Origin: Prosthecobacter debontii
GTDB taxonomy: Bacteria; Verrucomicrobiota; Verrucomicrobiia; Verrucomicrobiales; Verrucomicrobiaceae
DNA: 64,000 nt
Direction of reading: 5' to 3'
Assembly (NCBI RefSeq): GCF_900167535.1
Contig: NZ_FUYE01000022.1
Coordinates: forward strand, 1 to 64,000
Part shown: positions 1 through 9,160 of the stretch, in pieces
Layout of the letters: each line of letters begins with the position of its first letter
Position numbering within the stretch: the stretch's first letter is position 1
Translations under genes and position numbers: made by a program
The notes under the pieces: model-generated
What the model saw: only the letters and a program-made list of their open reading frames with translations
Told to the model about the DNA's origin: nothing
The model's database searches: none

Positions 1-4
1 CTCT

Positions 5-24
5 CCACGCTTGAAGAAGCGTGG
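5..24. other. perfect hairpin, possible terminator remnant
   Basis: CCACGCTT-GAAG-AAGCGTGG forms an 8-bp perfect stem with a 4-nt loop. No T-run follows on either strand, so a terminator is not proven; it may close a transcription unit lying before the window. The rest of the sequence to position 146 shows no convincing gene. Confidence 0.4.
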
Positions 25-146
25 CTCCGTTGAAGCGAGGTCGACTTCATCGCCTGTCAATTCAGGGGGTCCGGCTTCCGTTACCGCGCTGTTGTCAGGC
101 GAGATGACTGCTCGACAGTGGCACCAAAGCATGATGTCGTGAGACC

Positions 147-767
147 ATGCTGGAGAAACACACACCTTCTCTCTTCCCCATTGTGCTCTTCAATGGTGCC
201 TATATCTCTGCGGCCGTGGCAGGCGCAGTGCTTCAAGGCAACCGTGAGTTCGTCTTCTACATTGTGATCATGCTGGTGCTCATCGCTGTGATGGCTCTGG
301 TGCACAGGTTGGTTAGACTGAGTGTTCCCTTACTTTGGGCCTTGTCTTTATGGGGGCTGCTTCACATGGCGGGCGGGTTAGTGCCCCTGCCCCAGGGGTG
401 GCCTTATGAGGGTAAGCACGCGGTGCTTTACAGTCTTTGGTTCATCCCCAATCTCTTGAAGTATGATCAGATCGTCCATGCCTACGGCTTCGGTGTCACC
501 ACCTGGCTGTGCTGGCATGCCTTGAGTGGGTCCATCCGTCAGCGTTTTCAAGTCACCCTGCCACCGACCTTGGGTCCACTGACCCTGTGCACAGCGGCTG
601 GGGTGGGCTTTGGGGCCCTGAATGAGGTGATTGAGTTCATCGCTGTTTTATCGCTTCCCGATACGAATGTTGGGGGGTATGAAAATACGGGATGGGATCT
701 CGTCGCGAATCTCATCGGCTCTGTCGTTGCCGCCCTGTTCATCCGTTGGCGCTACCGACAGGCCTGA
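147..767 (+). CDS. YjdF/DUF2238-like integral membrane protein
   Basis: A 206-aa, very hydrophobic protein with about six predicted membrane helices. The conserved blocks YDQIVHAYGFG (about residues 109-119), NEVIEF and GGYENTGWDLVANLIG near the C-terminus match the pattern I know from the YjdF (DUF2238) inner-membrane family, where the polar residues sit close to membrane helices. Biochemical function of the family is unknown. The gene stands alone, converging on the large exported-protein gene; a hairpin at 794-826 separates them. ATG at 147 is the first start in frame and leads directly into the first helix. Confidence 0.7.
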   Translation: MLEKHTPSLFPIVLFNGAYISAAVAGAVLQGNREFVFYIVIMLVLIAVMALVHRLVRLSVPLLWALSLWGLLHMAGGLVPLPQGWPYEGKHAVLYSLWFIPNLLKYDQIVHAYGFGVTTWLCWHALSGSIRQRFQVTLPPTLGPLTLCTAAGVGFGALNEVIEFIAVLSLPDTNVGGYENTGWDLVANLIGSVVAALFIRWRYRQA

Positions 768-783
768 AAGAGGTGGCACCAGG

Positions 784-826
784 GCACAAACAAAAGCCGC
801 AGACAACCCATGGTCGTCTGCGGCTT
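784..826 (-). terminator. rho-independent terminator for the 1220-aa protein gene
   Basis: The arms AAGCCGCAGAC (794-804) and GTCTGCGGCTT (816-826) are perfect complements. Read on the minus strand, the stem is followed by TTTTGTTTG, a typical U-tract. It lies 36 bp past the stop at 862. Confidence 0.75.
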
Positions 827-861
827 GAGGATTCCGAGTTGTTGATGGTCAGGTCTGCGGC

Positions 862-3800
862 TTACAGCGGATTACCGGTCTCTTTGAAGACGATGCTGAA
901 ATCGATGGAGAAACTATCATTGCCATCGGTGAGATTAGGCCCGACGCCGATGTAGATCGTATCGCCAGGCTCGAGATAGCCGACGTTGCCATTGAAGTTC
1001 AGCGTGCTGGCTGGAGGATAAGTGCCGCTGAAGGTATTGGTGAAGGTGGCACCGTTGTCGATGTCTTTGTAGATGACGACTTGGCCGCCGTTGCCTAGAG
1101 CGCTGCTCTGGGTCACAAAGCTATTGTTAACGCCATAGTAACCTGCATACTTGACGGTATAACCAACGATGGCAAAACGATCAACCGTAGCCCCCTGGCT
1201 GGAGCCTTTCCCAGGATGCCCCCCTGTGGAGGTAAAGGACCCATAAGAGCAGTAGCTGGTGGTGTCGGGGAAGACCAGGCCGTTTGACATGTAGCGATTA
1301 GCCGCCGGGCTCCAGTTCAGCGAGATGTAGCCGGATGGATCATTGATGGCGGAGGCCGCATTCCAAGAATAGCTCCAGCCGGGAAGTGGTGATACCGGTT
1401 TGAAGTCATCCCGATAATCAGCGACGACCCGCGTCGTCCCACCGGCCACTGTGAACGACACGGAGACCATGCTACCTCCAGCGGGGGTGGCTTTCACCGT
1501 ATGACTGCCAGCGGTGAGCACGGCACCTTGGAGAGGATTGGTGCCCGTGCCAAAGACGGCATAGGGTGGCACTGGCCGGGAGTTCGTAGCGCCTGTGTCA
1601 TACTGCATGACGACGGCTCCCTGAGCGCTGTTCAGATTGGCGCGGATGGTCAGGTTATTGGTGCCCAGCTTGGCCGGGTCCACGGTAGCCCCTGCGGTCA
1701 ATGGCATGAGATCTTTGCCGGTATTGGCATCCACGAGGGTGAAGGTCTGCACCGTGGCAGCGCCGCTGAAGGCTGGTAGCATCCATTCATCGATCAGTTT
1801 ACCACCGGCACCGAGAGTGGTGGTGGAGGCGGGCTGATTCGTGCTATCGATCAAGCCGGCAGGGATCTTGCCATAGATGCGCTTGGGCGGCTGCATGGGC
1901 TGACGACGGTTATCATCGGCGGCATTGAAGGTGTTGTCCCACGTGATGGCATCGAGATCCAGTCCAGGCTCTGCCGCACTGTGATGGCAGGTCACGCAGA
2001 ACTGATTCTGCACCGAATGCGGGCGAGGCGCATTGTAATACAGAGGCCCCTCAGGGAAATGGATGCTCTGGCGGAGTGTCACGGTGCCGCTGGGGATGTT
2101 GCCGCGATGCACGCCATTGTCCTGCTTGTAGTTGTAGAAGTTGGCATACTTCGGATAGGTGGTCTCACCGTTGTTTTTCAGGATGGCCGTGATCTCATCA
2201 TGAGCCCAGGTGGGATAACGATCCGCGAACTTCGTTTTCCATTCGCCCGTGTAGGCTGAGGGCAGGCCGATCAAGGTGCCTCCGGCATGGTTACACGCGG
2301 TTTCATAATCGACCGCGTGAGCGATCATCTTGAAGTCATCCATCCACCCGGTGAAGCCTGTCACTGAAGAGCTCGCAGGCTTGCCCAGAGTCAGCTTACC
2401 CACCGTGGGTTGGAACAGTGAGGTGTAGAGATCCTGCCAGCGATGATAGAGGATGCCATTGAGATGGAAGTCCACTTCCGTGCCGCTTTTCCGCACTTGG
2501 AAAGCGAAATGTGCCCAGCCCGTGTCTGGCAGCAGATCATCCATGGCACTCGCGGGCGTGGTGGTGCTCACAGGTGGCAGCGTGATCTTCTGTACGATCG
2601 TTCCAGAAGTGTTGGCGTAGAAGAGTTGGCGGCGGCCGCTGAGGCGAATGGAGCTGCCATCTGGGAAAGTCACCAGATGACGCTCCACCGCATCATCCGC
2701 CGTGCGGCAATCCACAAACATGCCGATATACCAATCCTTAGCGCTCACACTCTGAGGTTGGGTGAGCACATTGAATTCCAGACCGATGCTACCATTCATC
2801 CAGAAACCTTTGCCATGCACGCCACCGGTAGCGGCGGGTTCGAGTCGGCCATTGCCGATGACCAAGCCATGCTTGGGCACGATCCAGCGTGTGGACAGAG
2901 GAGTCGCCGCATTCTGAAGTTTGACCGGATTGGAAAAGCTATTCGTGGAGGTATTCCAGCCGCTGTGATGCGTGTAATAGTTTTGGTTCGACCCGCTGTT
3001 CACGAAGGTGAGCAGGCCTGTCATGTTCGCGATGATGAAGGCATCTGGATCGAGATAATCATCGAAGGAAAGCTCATCCGTCTGCTTGCCATTGGTGATG
3101 GGCCAGGCCACATCCCGCAAGCTGATGGGCATGAACTTGGTGCGGTAATTGAAGAGGTTTTCCAGAGAATCAATGATGTTGCCGTTGTCGTTTTCACCGA
3201 CCGGCATTTGCTTCGTGGCTCTGCCAAAACCCAGGCGAATCTTGCCGTTTTCCGTGCCCAGGGGGCCGGTGCCAGGTTGGAAAAGCGTCACCATGCGGGA
3301 TTGCGGGCCCATCGTGGTATCCCCTGCTCCGACAGCGTAATCCATGTCATTGTTGAGGTTGTCGAACTGGACCAGCTTGCCATGGGTCCATAGACCGATG
3401 ACGGACAGGCACTGATGTTTACCGCCGTCTTCCACATCATAGATCGGAGTCTCTTCCGGCACTCCCGTCTGGGGATAGCGGCTGTTATTCCAGCTCCCGC
3501 CGGAGAGATAATGCAGGCGATCGAAACCGGCTTCGATGATGAGGTTCTTCGCATGCCGATCCATCCAGGGATAAGACCCACCGATGTCTTCACCGTCGGG
3601 GATCAGATTCCCCTCTGTGTCACGGAAAGGCTCCCGGGCAAAACCGAACTTATTGTTAATCCGCGTATCGTAAGGCGCGTGAGTGATCGGGATCAGGTTA
3701 CTCCATTGAGTCGGATCAGCCGTCGCGCCAGAAGTGTAATAGGAATACACGATGTCGCAGCCTTGACCCGTTTTAGCCACACCCGTGACGGGATCTGTCC

Positions 3801-4524
3801 ATGGCATGGAGGGCGATCCGACACGGACGACGAGGAGCCTGCCGTCCCCCACCACCATCGGCTCAAAGGCCTGAGCCGTGAAGCTAAAGACGGGGCCTGC
3901 TAAGGTGGTGCCCGTTTTAGTGATGGAAGTGATGGCCGCACTGGTCGTCTTCGGATTGCTCACCACCACACGGATGGGGGTGACGAAAAACTGAGTGCGT
4001 TTATCACCAGTGACTGCATCCGTGGTGTTGCTGGTCACAAAGATCTTGATGTCATACACATCATCACCATTGGCATTCACCGTCGGTGGTGAGTCATCCC
4101 ACATGCAAGCATGGGACACGCCTTTGACGCCATCGGTGTATTGGAAGCGGCTGGCCGAGGCGCTGGAATAACCATCCATCCATTTGAAACTGGTGCTGCT
4201 CATCGTGTGCGAGCCCGCCGGATTCAGCAGGAACGGCTGCGACATTTTTTCCGGCATCATCAGGGCAAAGCGTGGGGTGCCTCCTTCCGTGCCCCCACCC
4301 TCCACAATCACACCGACACGCCCGTCTGAAGTGACGCGTAATCCGGGAATATGAGGTCGGGTAAAGCTACTGTTCAGGTAGGTGGTGCCTGAGTAGTTTT
4401 TGATCACGCCGGTGACCTCTCGCCAAACGGAAGGCGACTCTGGGATGGCCTGCTGAGAGAAGGCGGCACCTGACGAGAGACAGGCAGCCACGACAAAGGA
4501 TGAAATCCATTTCATGATGGGCAC
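862..4524 (-). CDS. large exported protein with LamG-like domain and one CxxCH motif
   Basis: A 1220-aa protein with an N-terminal signal peptide (M4 KWISSFVVAACLSSG could be the true start). Residues about 60-500 look like a sialidase/BNR-type beta-propeller region with many Gly/Asp turns. About residues 550-755 resemble a concanavalin-like LamG domain (FVDCRTADDAVERHLV, WAHFAFQVRKSGTEVDFHLNG, GWMDDFKM). A single cytochrome-c-type CVTCHH motif sits near residue 840. The C-terminal ~130 residues are beta-rich. It is presumably secreted or surface attached, but the substrate is unknown. It is transcribed alone, ending at the terminator near 800. The family was not recognised as a whole. Confidence 0.6.
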   Translation of the reverse strand: MPIMKWISSFVVAACLSSGAAFSQQAIPESPSVWREVTGVIKNYSGTTYLNSSFTRPHIPGLRVTSDGRVGVIVEGGGTEGGTPRFALMMPEKMSQPFLLNPAGSHTMSSTSFKWMDGYSSASASRFQYTDGVKGVSHACMWDDSPPTVNANGDDVYDIKIFVTSNTTDAVTGDKRTQFFVTPIRVVVSNPKTTSAAITSITKTGTTLAGPVFSFTAQAFEPMVVGDGRLLVVRVGSPSMPWTDPVTGVAKTGQGCDIVYSYYTSGATADPTQWSNLIPITHAPYDTRINNKFGFAREPFRDTEGNLIPDGEDIGGSYPWMDRHAKNLIIEAGFDRLHYLSGGSWNNSRYPQTGVPEETPIYDVEDGGKHQCLSVIGLWTHGKLVQFDNLNNDMDYAVGAGDTTMGPQSRMVTLFQPGTGPLGTENGKIRLGFGRATKQMPVGENDNGNIIDSLENLFNYRTKFMPISLRDVAWPITNGKQTDELSFDDYLDPDAFIIANMTGLLTFVNSGSNQNYYTHHSGWNTSTNSFSNPVKLQNAATPLSTRWIVPKHGLVIGNGRLEPAATGGVHGKGFWMNGSIGLEFNVLTQPQSVSAKDWYIGMFVDCRTADDAVERHLVTFPDGSSIRLSGRRQLFYANTSGTIVQKITLPPVSTTTPASAMDDLLPDTGWAHFAFQVRKSGTEVDFHLNGILYHRWQDLYTSLFQPTVGKLTLGKPASSSVTGFTGWMDDFKMIAHAVDYETACNHAGGTLIGLPSAYTGEWKTKFADRYPTWAHDEITAILKNNGETTYPKYANFYNYKQDNGVHRGNIPSGTVTLRQSIHFPEGPLYYNAPRPHSVQNQFCVTCHHSAAEPGLDLDAITWDNTFNAADDNRRQPMQPPKRIYGKIPAGLIDSTNQPASTTTLGAGGKLIDEWMLPAFSGAATVQTFTLVDANTGKDLMPLTAGATVDPAKLGTNNLTIRANLNSAQGAVVMQYDTGATNSRPVPPYAVFGTGTNPLQGAVLTAGSHTVKATPAGGSMVSVSFTVAGGTTRVVADYRDDFKPVSPLPGWSYSWNAASAINDPSGYISLNWSPAANRYMSNGLVFPDTTSYCSYGSFTSTGGHPGKGSSQGATVDRFAIVGYTVKYAGYYGVNNSFVTQSSALGNGGQVVIYKDIDNGATFTNTFSGTYPPASTLNFNGNVGYLEPGDTIYIGVGPNLTDGNDSFSIDFSIVFKETGNPL

Positions 4525-4613
4525 GGTTAGGGTTGGTGCCTGTCACACTAGAAGAATTCGCCCCTCAGTGGCTTGAACGAATCGCTTGGAGATTCGAACA
4601 TTTCGCTCGCTTC

Positions 4614-5585
4614 TTACGCGTGATGACGCTGGCGATACCCCAATGGCGCGATGCCATACTTAGCTTTGAAACAGCGCAGGAGATGGCTCTGATCGGCAAA
4701 GCCCGTGCGATGAGCGATCTCCGCCACCGAGTCATCGGTATCTCGCAGCAGTTTCGCCGCACGTTCCACCCGTAGCTCACGTACATACTGAGCGAACCCC
4801 CAGCCTGTGGTTTCTTTGAAAAACGCCCGAAAGCGGCTGGTGCTCATGCCCGCAGCTCGCGCGACCGCTGGCTGGGTGAGAGACTCATGTGCATGCAGGG
4901 AAACATAGTCCAATGAACGCCGCAGCCGCTCTTCACGCTGAGCCTTATCAGCCGCAGGGACTGCCTGACATGACGAGGTGGTGAAAGCGTGCCGCAGAGC
5001 GAAGAGAACAGCCGTGAGATGAAACTTCAGCGCCACCCAGCGCTCCTCCCCGGCCAGCGGGCCGAACCACACCTGAGCTAACTGCAAAAGGGCCTGATGC
5101 ACGGCTGGAGCCTGAGGATGAGCCGTTTTTAAAAGAGGCAGCACCCCAGGCTCCCTGCGATCCCACGGTGATAGGAACCCCTGCTCCACCACGGCCCCTG
5201 CCTGAGCGATGAGGTGGGCTGGAAAAAGGATCACCAACGCACTGTGAGCTGCCTCCATCCGCATCACCCCATGGATCTTCAAAGGGTCCACGATGACGAT
5301 GTCTCCGGGCTCGAAAAGAAACCGGTCATTGCCGCTCGAAAAGTCCCCACGGCCACTGAGGGCCACGAAGAACTCATAGTAGTCATGCCAGTGCATCCAG
5401 TTCTCCCCCACCATGCGGCGGTAGCCCGGATACTGCTGCAAGGTCATGATCAGGGGCAACGGCTCAGGAAAACGTCGTCCCAGATAACGGCGGGAATCGA
5501 TACGACCGGCGAGATCAAAGACCTCGGCCTTTTGCGCGGTCAGAAAGGCCAGCAATTCACGTGTCGCAGCCGGAAGCAGCTTCAT
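4614..5585 (-). CDS. AraC-family transcriptional regulator with N-terminal cupin sensor
   Basis: A 323-aa protein. Residues about 40-115 form a cupin-like ligand-binding half (HWHDYYEFFVAL, FEPGDIVIVDP, KIHGVM). Residues about 220-323 carry the two helix-turn-helix motifs of AraC/XylS proteins (LTQPAVARAAGMSTSRF and VAEIAHRTGFADQSHLLRCFK). It starts at ATG 5585, 21 bp after the aldo/keto reductase stop, so the two genes are probably co-transcribed. A role in controlling the reductase or a sugar-related pathway is inference from that neighbourhood only. Confidence 0.85.
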   Translation of the reverse strand: MKLLPAATRELLAFLTAQKAEVFDLAGRIDSRRYLGRRFPEPLPLIMTLQQYPGYRRMVGENWMHWHDYYEFFVALSGRGDFSSGNDRFLFEPGDIVIVDPLKIHGVMRMEAAHSALVILFPAHLIAQAGAVVEQGFLSPWDRREPGVLPLLKTAHPQAPAVHQALLQLAQVWFGPLAGEERWVALKFHLTAVLFALRHAFTTSSCQAVPAADKAQREERLRRSLDYVSLHAHESLTQPAVARAAGMSTSRFRAFFKETTGWGFAQYVRELRVERAAKLLRDTDDSVAEIAHRTGFADQSHLLRCFKAKYGIAPLGYRQRHHA

Positions 5586-5606
5586 GAACGTCGAGACGAA
5601 TCGGCT

Positions 5607-6521
5607 TTACGGAATGCTCTGTCCTTGGGCCGCTTCCCAGAGGCCATACCAATCTTCACGCTCCAGCTTAATGTCTGCGGACTTCGCCGTCGCAAGCAGA
5701 CGCTCCAGCTTGTTGGTGCCGATGATGGGCAGACAGTGAGACGGATGAGCCATGATCCAGGCATACGCCAGCTGATCCAGCGTGGCACCGCCATACTTGT
5801 GAGAGAGTTCCGCAGCCTTGACATGCAGGCGCACGGCCGCGGGATTGGAGGAGTCCATCAAGGCCCCTTTGGCCAGGGGAGACCAAGCCATCGGCTTAAC
5901 TCCCAGCTTCTGGCATTGATCCGCAGTGCCGTCGTAGATGGGGTCCATGTGCAGGAGGCTGAACTCGATCTGATTGGTCACCAGTGGCTGATCCATCCGC
6001 GAGTTTAACAGATCAAACTGATGCACATTGTAGTTGGAGGCCCCCGCATGACGGATTTTACCTTCTTTCAGCAGCTTGTTCAGCCCCTCTGCCGTTTCAT
6101 CCGCGCTCGTGAGCCAATCGGGACGGTGCACCAGGAGAACATCGAGATAATCAGTGCCGAGTAAGCGCAGAGACTTCTCCGCACTTTTCACGATGCGCGC
6201 CGCCGTGGCATTGTAGTGTGCCACTTTACGATCAGGATGAAACTCGCAGGGGACGTAAATGCCGCACTTGGTGACGATCTCAAATTTCTCCCGCAGACCA
6301 GGCTCTTTCTTGAAAGTCTGGCCCAAGAATTCCTCGACCTTGTAGAGGCCGTAAATCTCCGCGGTATCCAGCGTGGTGATGCCGAGTTCCAAACAGGTGT
6401 GCAGACGCTTCAACAGGCTCTCTGTCGTTGCCGTATCCGTATCATCCAGCACACGCCAGGTGCCATAGACGAGACGGGAGACTTCAGGACCATGGGGACA
6501 AAGGGAAACACGCGAAATCAT
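5607..6521 (-). CDS. aldo/keto reductase (YdhF-like)
   Basis: A 304-aa TIM-barrel NAD(P)H-dependent oxidoreductase. The catalytic tetrad of the superfamily can be placed: D52 and Y57 in LDTAEIYG, K85 in IVTKCG and H132 in LLVHRPD. The late segment AWSPLAKGAL and the LERLLATAKSADIKLEREDWYGLW ending match the YdhF-like group. It is cytoplasmic, reducing an unidentified carbonyl or sugar. It heads a probable operon with the AraC regulator; upstream lies the rpsT terminator. Confidence 0.85.
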   Translation of the reverse strand: MISRVSLCPHGPEVSRLVYGTWRVLDDTDTATTESLLKRLHTCLELGITTLDTAEIYGLYKVEEFLGQTFKKEPGLREKFEIVTKCGIYVPCEFHPDRKVAHYNATAARIVKSAEKSLRLLGTDYLDVLLVHRPDWLTSADETAEGLNKLLKEGKIRHAGASNYNVHQFDLLNSRMDQPLVTNQIEFSLLHMDPIYDGTADQCQKLGVKPMAWSPLAKGALMDSSNPAAVRLHVKAAELSHKYGGATLDQLAYAWIMAHPSHCLPIIGTNKLERLLATAKSADIKLEREDWYGLWEAAQGQSIP

Positions 6522-6589
6522 GGGAGAAAAACAGGATTGAAGGAGAAAGCGGCGGACTTGGAAACCTTAAAATGAGCCGAGGCTGGAAA

Positions 6590-6623
6590 ACATAAAACCC
6601 ACTTCACCGAGGCGAAGTGGGTT
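6590..6623 (-). terminator. rho-independent terminator of rpsT
   Basis: AACCCACTTC (6596-6605) and GAAGTGGGTT (6614-6623) form a perfect 10-bp stem with an 8-nt loop. On the minus strand it is followed by a T-rich TTATG tail, 25 bp past the rpsT stop. Confidence 0.8.
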
Positions 6624-6647
6624 AAAAACGGTGGATGAAAATCGAAC

Positions 6648-6920
6648 TTACGCCGACTTGCTCAGAGCGCCCACCTTGAGAGCCAAGCGGCTCTTCAGAC
6701 GGGAGGAAGTGTTCTTGTGGAGCACTTTGGTCTTAGCAGCCTTGTCAGAGGCGGAAGAGAATTCGCTCAGGCTGGCAGCAGCGGCAGCAGCGTCACCTTT
6801 TTCGATGGCGGAAAGCACTTTCTTGCGCAGCGTGCGGATGCGGCTCTTCACGGCCTGGTTAGCCGCTGTGCGCTTAGCGGTCTTACGGATGTCTTTTTCT
6901 GAAGAGCGAATGTTTGCCAT
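6648..6920 (-). CDS. rpsT: 30S ribosomal protein S20
   Basis: A 90-aa basic, alanine-rich helical protein beginning MANIRSSEKDIRKTAKRTAA, with the typical KSRIRTLRKKV and HKNTSSRLKSRLA helices. It binds 16S rRNA in small-subunit assembly. The frame stays open upstream to 7265, but ATG 6920 gives the standard protein length and lies just downstream of a consensus promoter, so the longer reading is rejected. It is monocistronic, with its own promoter (6951-6979) and terminator (6596-6623), as is usual for rpsT. Confidence 0.97.
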   Translation of the reverse strand: MANIRSSEKDIRKTAKRTAANQAVKSRIRTLRKKVLSAIEKGDAAAAAASLSEFSSASDKAAKTKVLHKNTSSRLKSRLALKVGALSKSA

Positions 6921-6950
6921 ATGAAAGTCGGTCTGCTGGAGAGGGCGGAG

Positions 6951-6979
6951 TTTATAGAGCAGTCTCGCGAGGCTGTCAA
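6951..6979 (-). promoter_or_regulatory. sigma70-type promoter of rpsT
   Basis: On the minus strand a perfect TTGACA (6974-6979) is separated by exactly 17 bp from TATAAA (6951-6956), about 31 bp before the rpsT ATG. This is the best consensus promoter seen in the window. Confidence 0.85.
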
Positions 6980-7085
6980 ACTGGAATATGCAGCGAAAAT
7001 GTGGTTCGCTTATTATGACAAAAGTTGTGACAGCCATCTCTTTGGTGGGTAGATGCCCCTTGAACCCACATTCGCCAACCTCCTC

Positions 7086-7868
7086 ATGACTCGCCGCCTT
7101 CTCTTGACTCTCTCCAGCGTCTTCGCCCTCAGCAGTTTCCCCGCCAGTGTCAGCGCTGCACCGTCCGAGGTCTATGAGCTGCGCATCTACACCACCAATG
7201 AAGGCAAACTCGATGCCCTGTTGGCCCGCTTCCGGGATCATACCTGCCGCCTCTTCGAAAAACACGGCATGACCAACATTGGCTATTGGGTGCCGCTGGC
7301 CGAGGAAGATGGTGCCAGCAATACGCTGATTTACATCCTAAAACACGCCAGCGAAGAAGCGGCCAAAACCTCCTTCGCAGCTTTCGGTAAAGATCCCGAG
7401 TGGCAAGCCGCACGCAAAGCCAGTGAGGAAGGTGGTAAAATTCTCGCCAAGCCCCCGCAATCCATCTTCATGCAGACTACGGACTATTCTCCTCCGATCC
7501 AGACGGGCTCCGCAGATTCGAGCCGGGTATTCGAATTACGGACTTATACAACACCTCCTGGCAAGCTAGATGCTTTGCATGAGCGCTTCAGAAATCATAC
7601 GATGAAGCTCTTCAGCAAACATGGCATGACTCATATCGGTTACTGGACACCCACTCCATCCTCTCCTGACGCAGACCACAAACTGATTTACATTCTCTCT
7701 CACGCCAGCCATGAGGCAGGTTTGGCATCCTTTACAGCTTTTCGCCAAGATCCTGAATGGATCACCGCGAAGGCAGCCAGTGAAAAAGACGGCTCCCTCA
7801 CACTGCCTCAACCTGAGGGGGTCAAAAGCATCTATCTCAGGCCCACCGACTTCTCGCCTACGCGTTGA
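7086..7868 (+). CDS. exported protein with two NIPSNAP domains
   Basis: Two tandem copies of the ferredoxin-like NIPSNAP dimeric alpha/beta barrel domain: VYELRIYTTNEGKLDALLAR...HGMTNIGYW and VFELRTYTTPPGKLDALHER...HGMTHIGYW, each with a later 'LIYIL.HAS.E...F.AF..DPEW' block. The internal duplication is obvious. ATG 7086 starts a clear signal peptide (MTRRLLLTLSSVFALSS...SAA); an in-frame ATG at 7053 would put 11 polar residues in front of it. NIPSNAP domains have no firmly established bacterial function. Paired exported copies are common in Verrucomicrobia and Planctomycetes. The total is 260 aa. Confidence 0.8.
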   Translation: MTRRLLLTLSSVFALSSFPASVSAAPSEVYELRIYTTNEGKLDALLARFRDHTCRLFEKHGMTNIGYWVPLAEEDGASNTLIYILKHASEEAAKTSFAAFGKDPEWQAARKASEEGGKILAKPPQSIFMQTTDYSPPIQTGSADSSRVFELRTYTTPPGKLDALHERFRNHTMKLFSKHGMTHIGYWTPTPSSPDADHKLIYILSHASHEAGLASFTAFRQDPEWITAKAASEKDGSLTLPQPEGVKSIYLRPTDFSPTR

Positions 7869-7953
7869 TAAAGCTTTCCGCTATCAATCGGATTTGAACG
7901 AAGAAATGGCTTGCGGATTTTGTCTGACAAAACTACGTGAATGATACTAATCC

Positions 7954-8304
7954 ATGGATTCCGACTTGAATCATCGCATTTTTCGTATGGGCCTCATAAC
8001 CATAGCGGCTCTGAGTTTAACCCAGTGTAATAAACGAGAGCAACTCAAACAAGAAGTGGCCCTAAAACAGGCCCAGATTGAGGAATTGAAGCTCCAGCAG
8101 AAGCAAGTGCAGACTGCGATCGAAAATACGGGGAACCTCGGCCGTTACAACACAACTCAACCGAAACATCTGGAAGATCTCAAAGGTGAAGTGGCCTCCG
8201 CCACAGCCGAGGTGCAAAATTACAAACGTCAAAAGGAAGAACTGACCAAAGAAGTCGATGCCATTCGCACGGACATTGAGCAGCATCGCGTCAAATATCG
8301 TTAA
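7954..8304 (+). CDS. small coiled-coil lipoprotein-like protein
   Basis: A 116-aa protein with a hydrophobic N-terminus (MGLITIAALSLTQC from M12) ending in a cysteine that could be a lipobox, although Gln at -1 is atypical. The rest is a strongly charged, heptad-like coiled coil (EQLKQEVALKQAQIEELKLQ, KRQKEELTKEVDAIRTDIEQ). It is probably periplasmic or membrane anchored. It precedes a second coiled-coil membrane protein by 14 bp, suggesting an operon. No family recognised. Confidence 0.6.
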   Translation: MDSDLNHRIFRMGLITIAALSLTQCNKREQLKQEVALKQAQIEELKLQQKQVQTAIENTGNLGRYNTTQPKHLEDLKGEVASATAEVQNYKRQKEELTKEVDAIRTDIEQHRVKYR

Positions 8305-8318
8305 TTTACTGAGTCATT

Positions 8319-9128
8319 ATGGACGCTAAAGCTTTTGCATTCATTCTTGTCCTCCTCTTCGTCGGAGCTTTTGGAGGGATCATCTATGAAACCACTGCGA
8401 TTGATGAAATAAATCGCGAACTTCAGACCACAAACCTTAGTCTGAGCAATCTCGAGAACCACATCAAAGGCCAGACCGAATACCTCGAACTGAGAAAAGA
8501 GGCTTTCGCTCTCACCAGCGCTCTCGAGATCATCCGCAAGGAGGCCGATGCGCTGCATGGCGAAGTGGAGGAGTTACGCCAACGGAAAACAAGGACAGAA
8601 AAGTCTTTGCTGGAAACCGTGCTGAAGACACGTGAAGATTCTGCGGGTCTGCAACTCGGTGACATTACCCTGGCCAACGGTACCATCTTAAAGAACTCTC
8701 GGGTCAACAAAGTGGATGGAACCATCACAAGCATCCTTCACTCCGAAGGTATCGTCAAACTGGAACCCTCCTTACTGCCTAAGGAGTTAAAGGATCGCTT
8801 CAGATTTGAAATTTCCGATGACTCCAGTCAGCTCCCTGTCAGCAAAAAACCTGAGGTGGAAGTGCCTTCCAACGGGGGAACCTCCCCTAAACAAGCACGG
8901 CTAAACTCGGCCAAATTAAGCCTGGAAAAGCTCCAAATGGAATTGACTCACCTCGAAAGGGACCGCGCTCAAGCCCAAACCGACTCGGCGAGCACCTCTC
9001 CCACCCGGCGTTATTATGCCAAAAAGAGAGAAGATGCATACAATCAACAAGCCAATTCTCTGCGGAAGCGTATCGACGAAGCCACCTTGGAAGTCAGAAA
9101 GGCTGAGCAAGCCACCGGATCTCGTTAA
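8319..9128 (+). CDS. membrane-anchored coiled-coil protein
   Basis: A 269-aa protein with one N-terminal membrane helix (residues about 5-24: FAFILVLLFVGAFGGIIY), a coiled coil at about 25-105, a short globular beta segment at about 112-150 (LQLGDITLANGTILKNSRVN) and a second coiled coil at about 195-265. The middle segment resembles the small 'G-x-I-x-L-x-D-G' modules in other Verrucomicrobia/Planctomycetes envelope proteins; this is only an impression. It is translationally close to the preceding lipoprotein-like gene, so the two may act together in the envelope. Confidence 0.6.
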   Translation: MDAKAFAFILVLLFVGAFGGIIYETTAIDEINRELQTTNLSLSNLENHIKGQTEYLELRKEAFALTSALEIIRKEADALHGEVEELRQRKTRTEKSLLETVLKTREDSAGLQLGDITLANGTILKNSRVNKVDGTITSILHSEGIVKLEPSLLPKELKDRFRFEISDDSSQLPVSKKPEVEVPSNGGTSPKQARLNSAKLSLEKLQMELTHLERDRAQAQTDSASTSPTRRYYAKKREDAYNQQANSLRKRIDEATLEVRKAEQATGSR

Positions 9129-9160
9129 TCACACCAAGACGGATCGGTATCAGCGCCCAG

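Noticed and set aside
6921..7265. N-terminal extension of S20 in the same frame
   Set aside because: It would be read from DNA containing the rpsT promoter; S20 has its normal length from ATG 6920.
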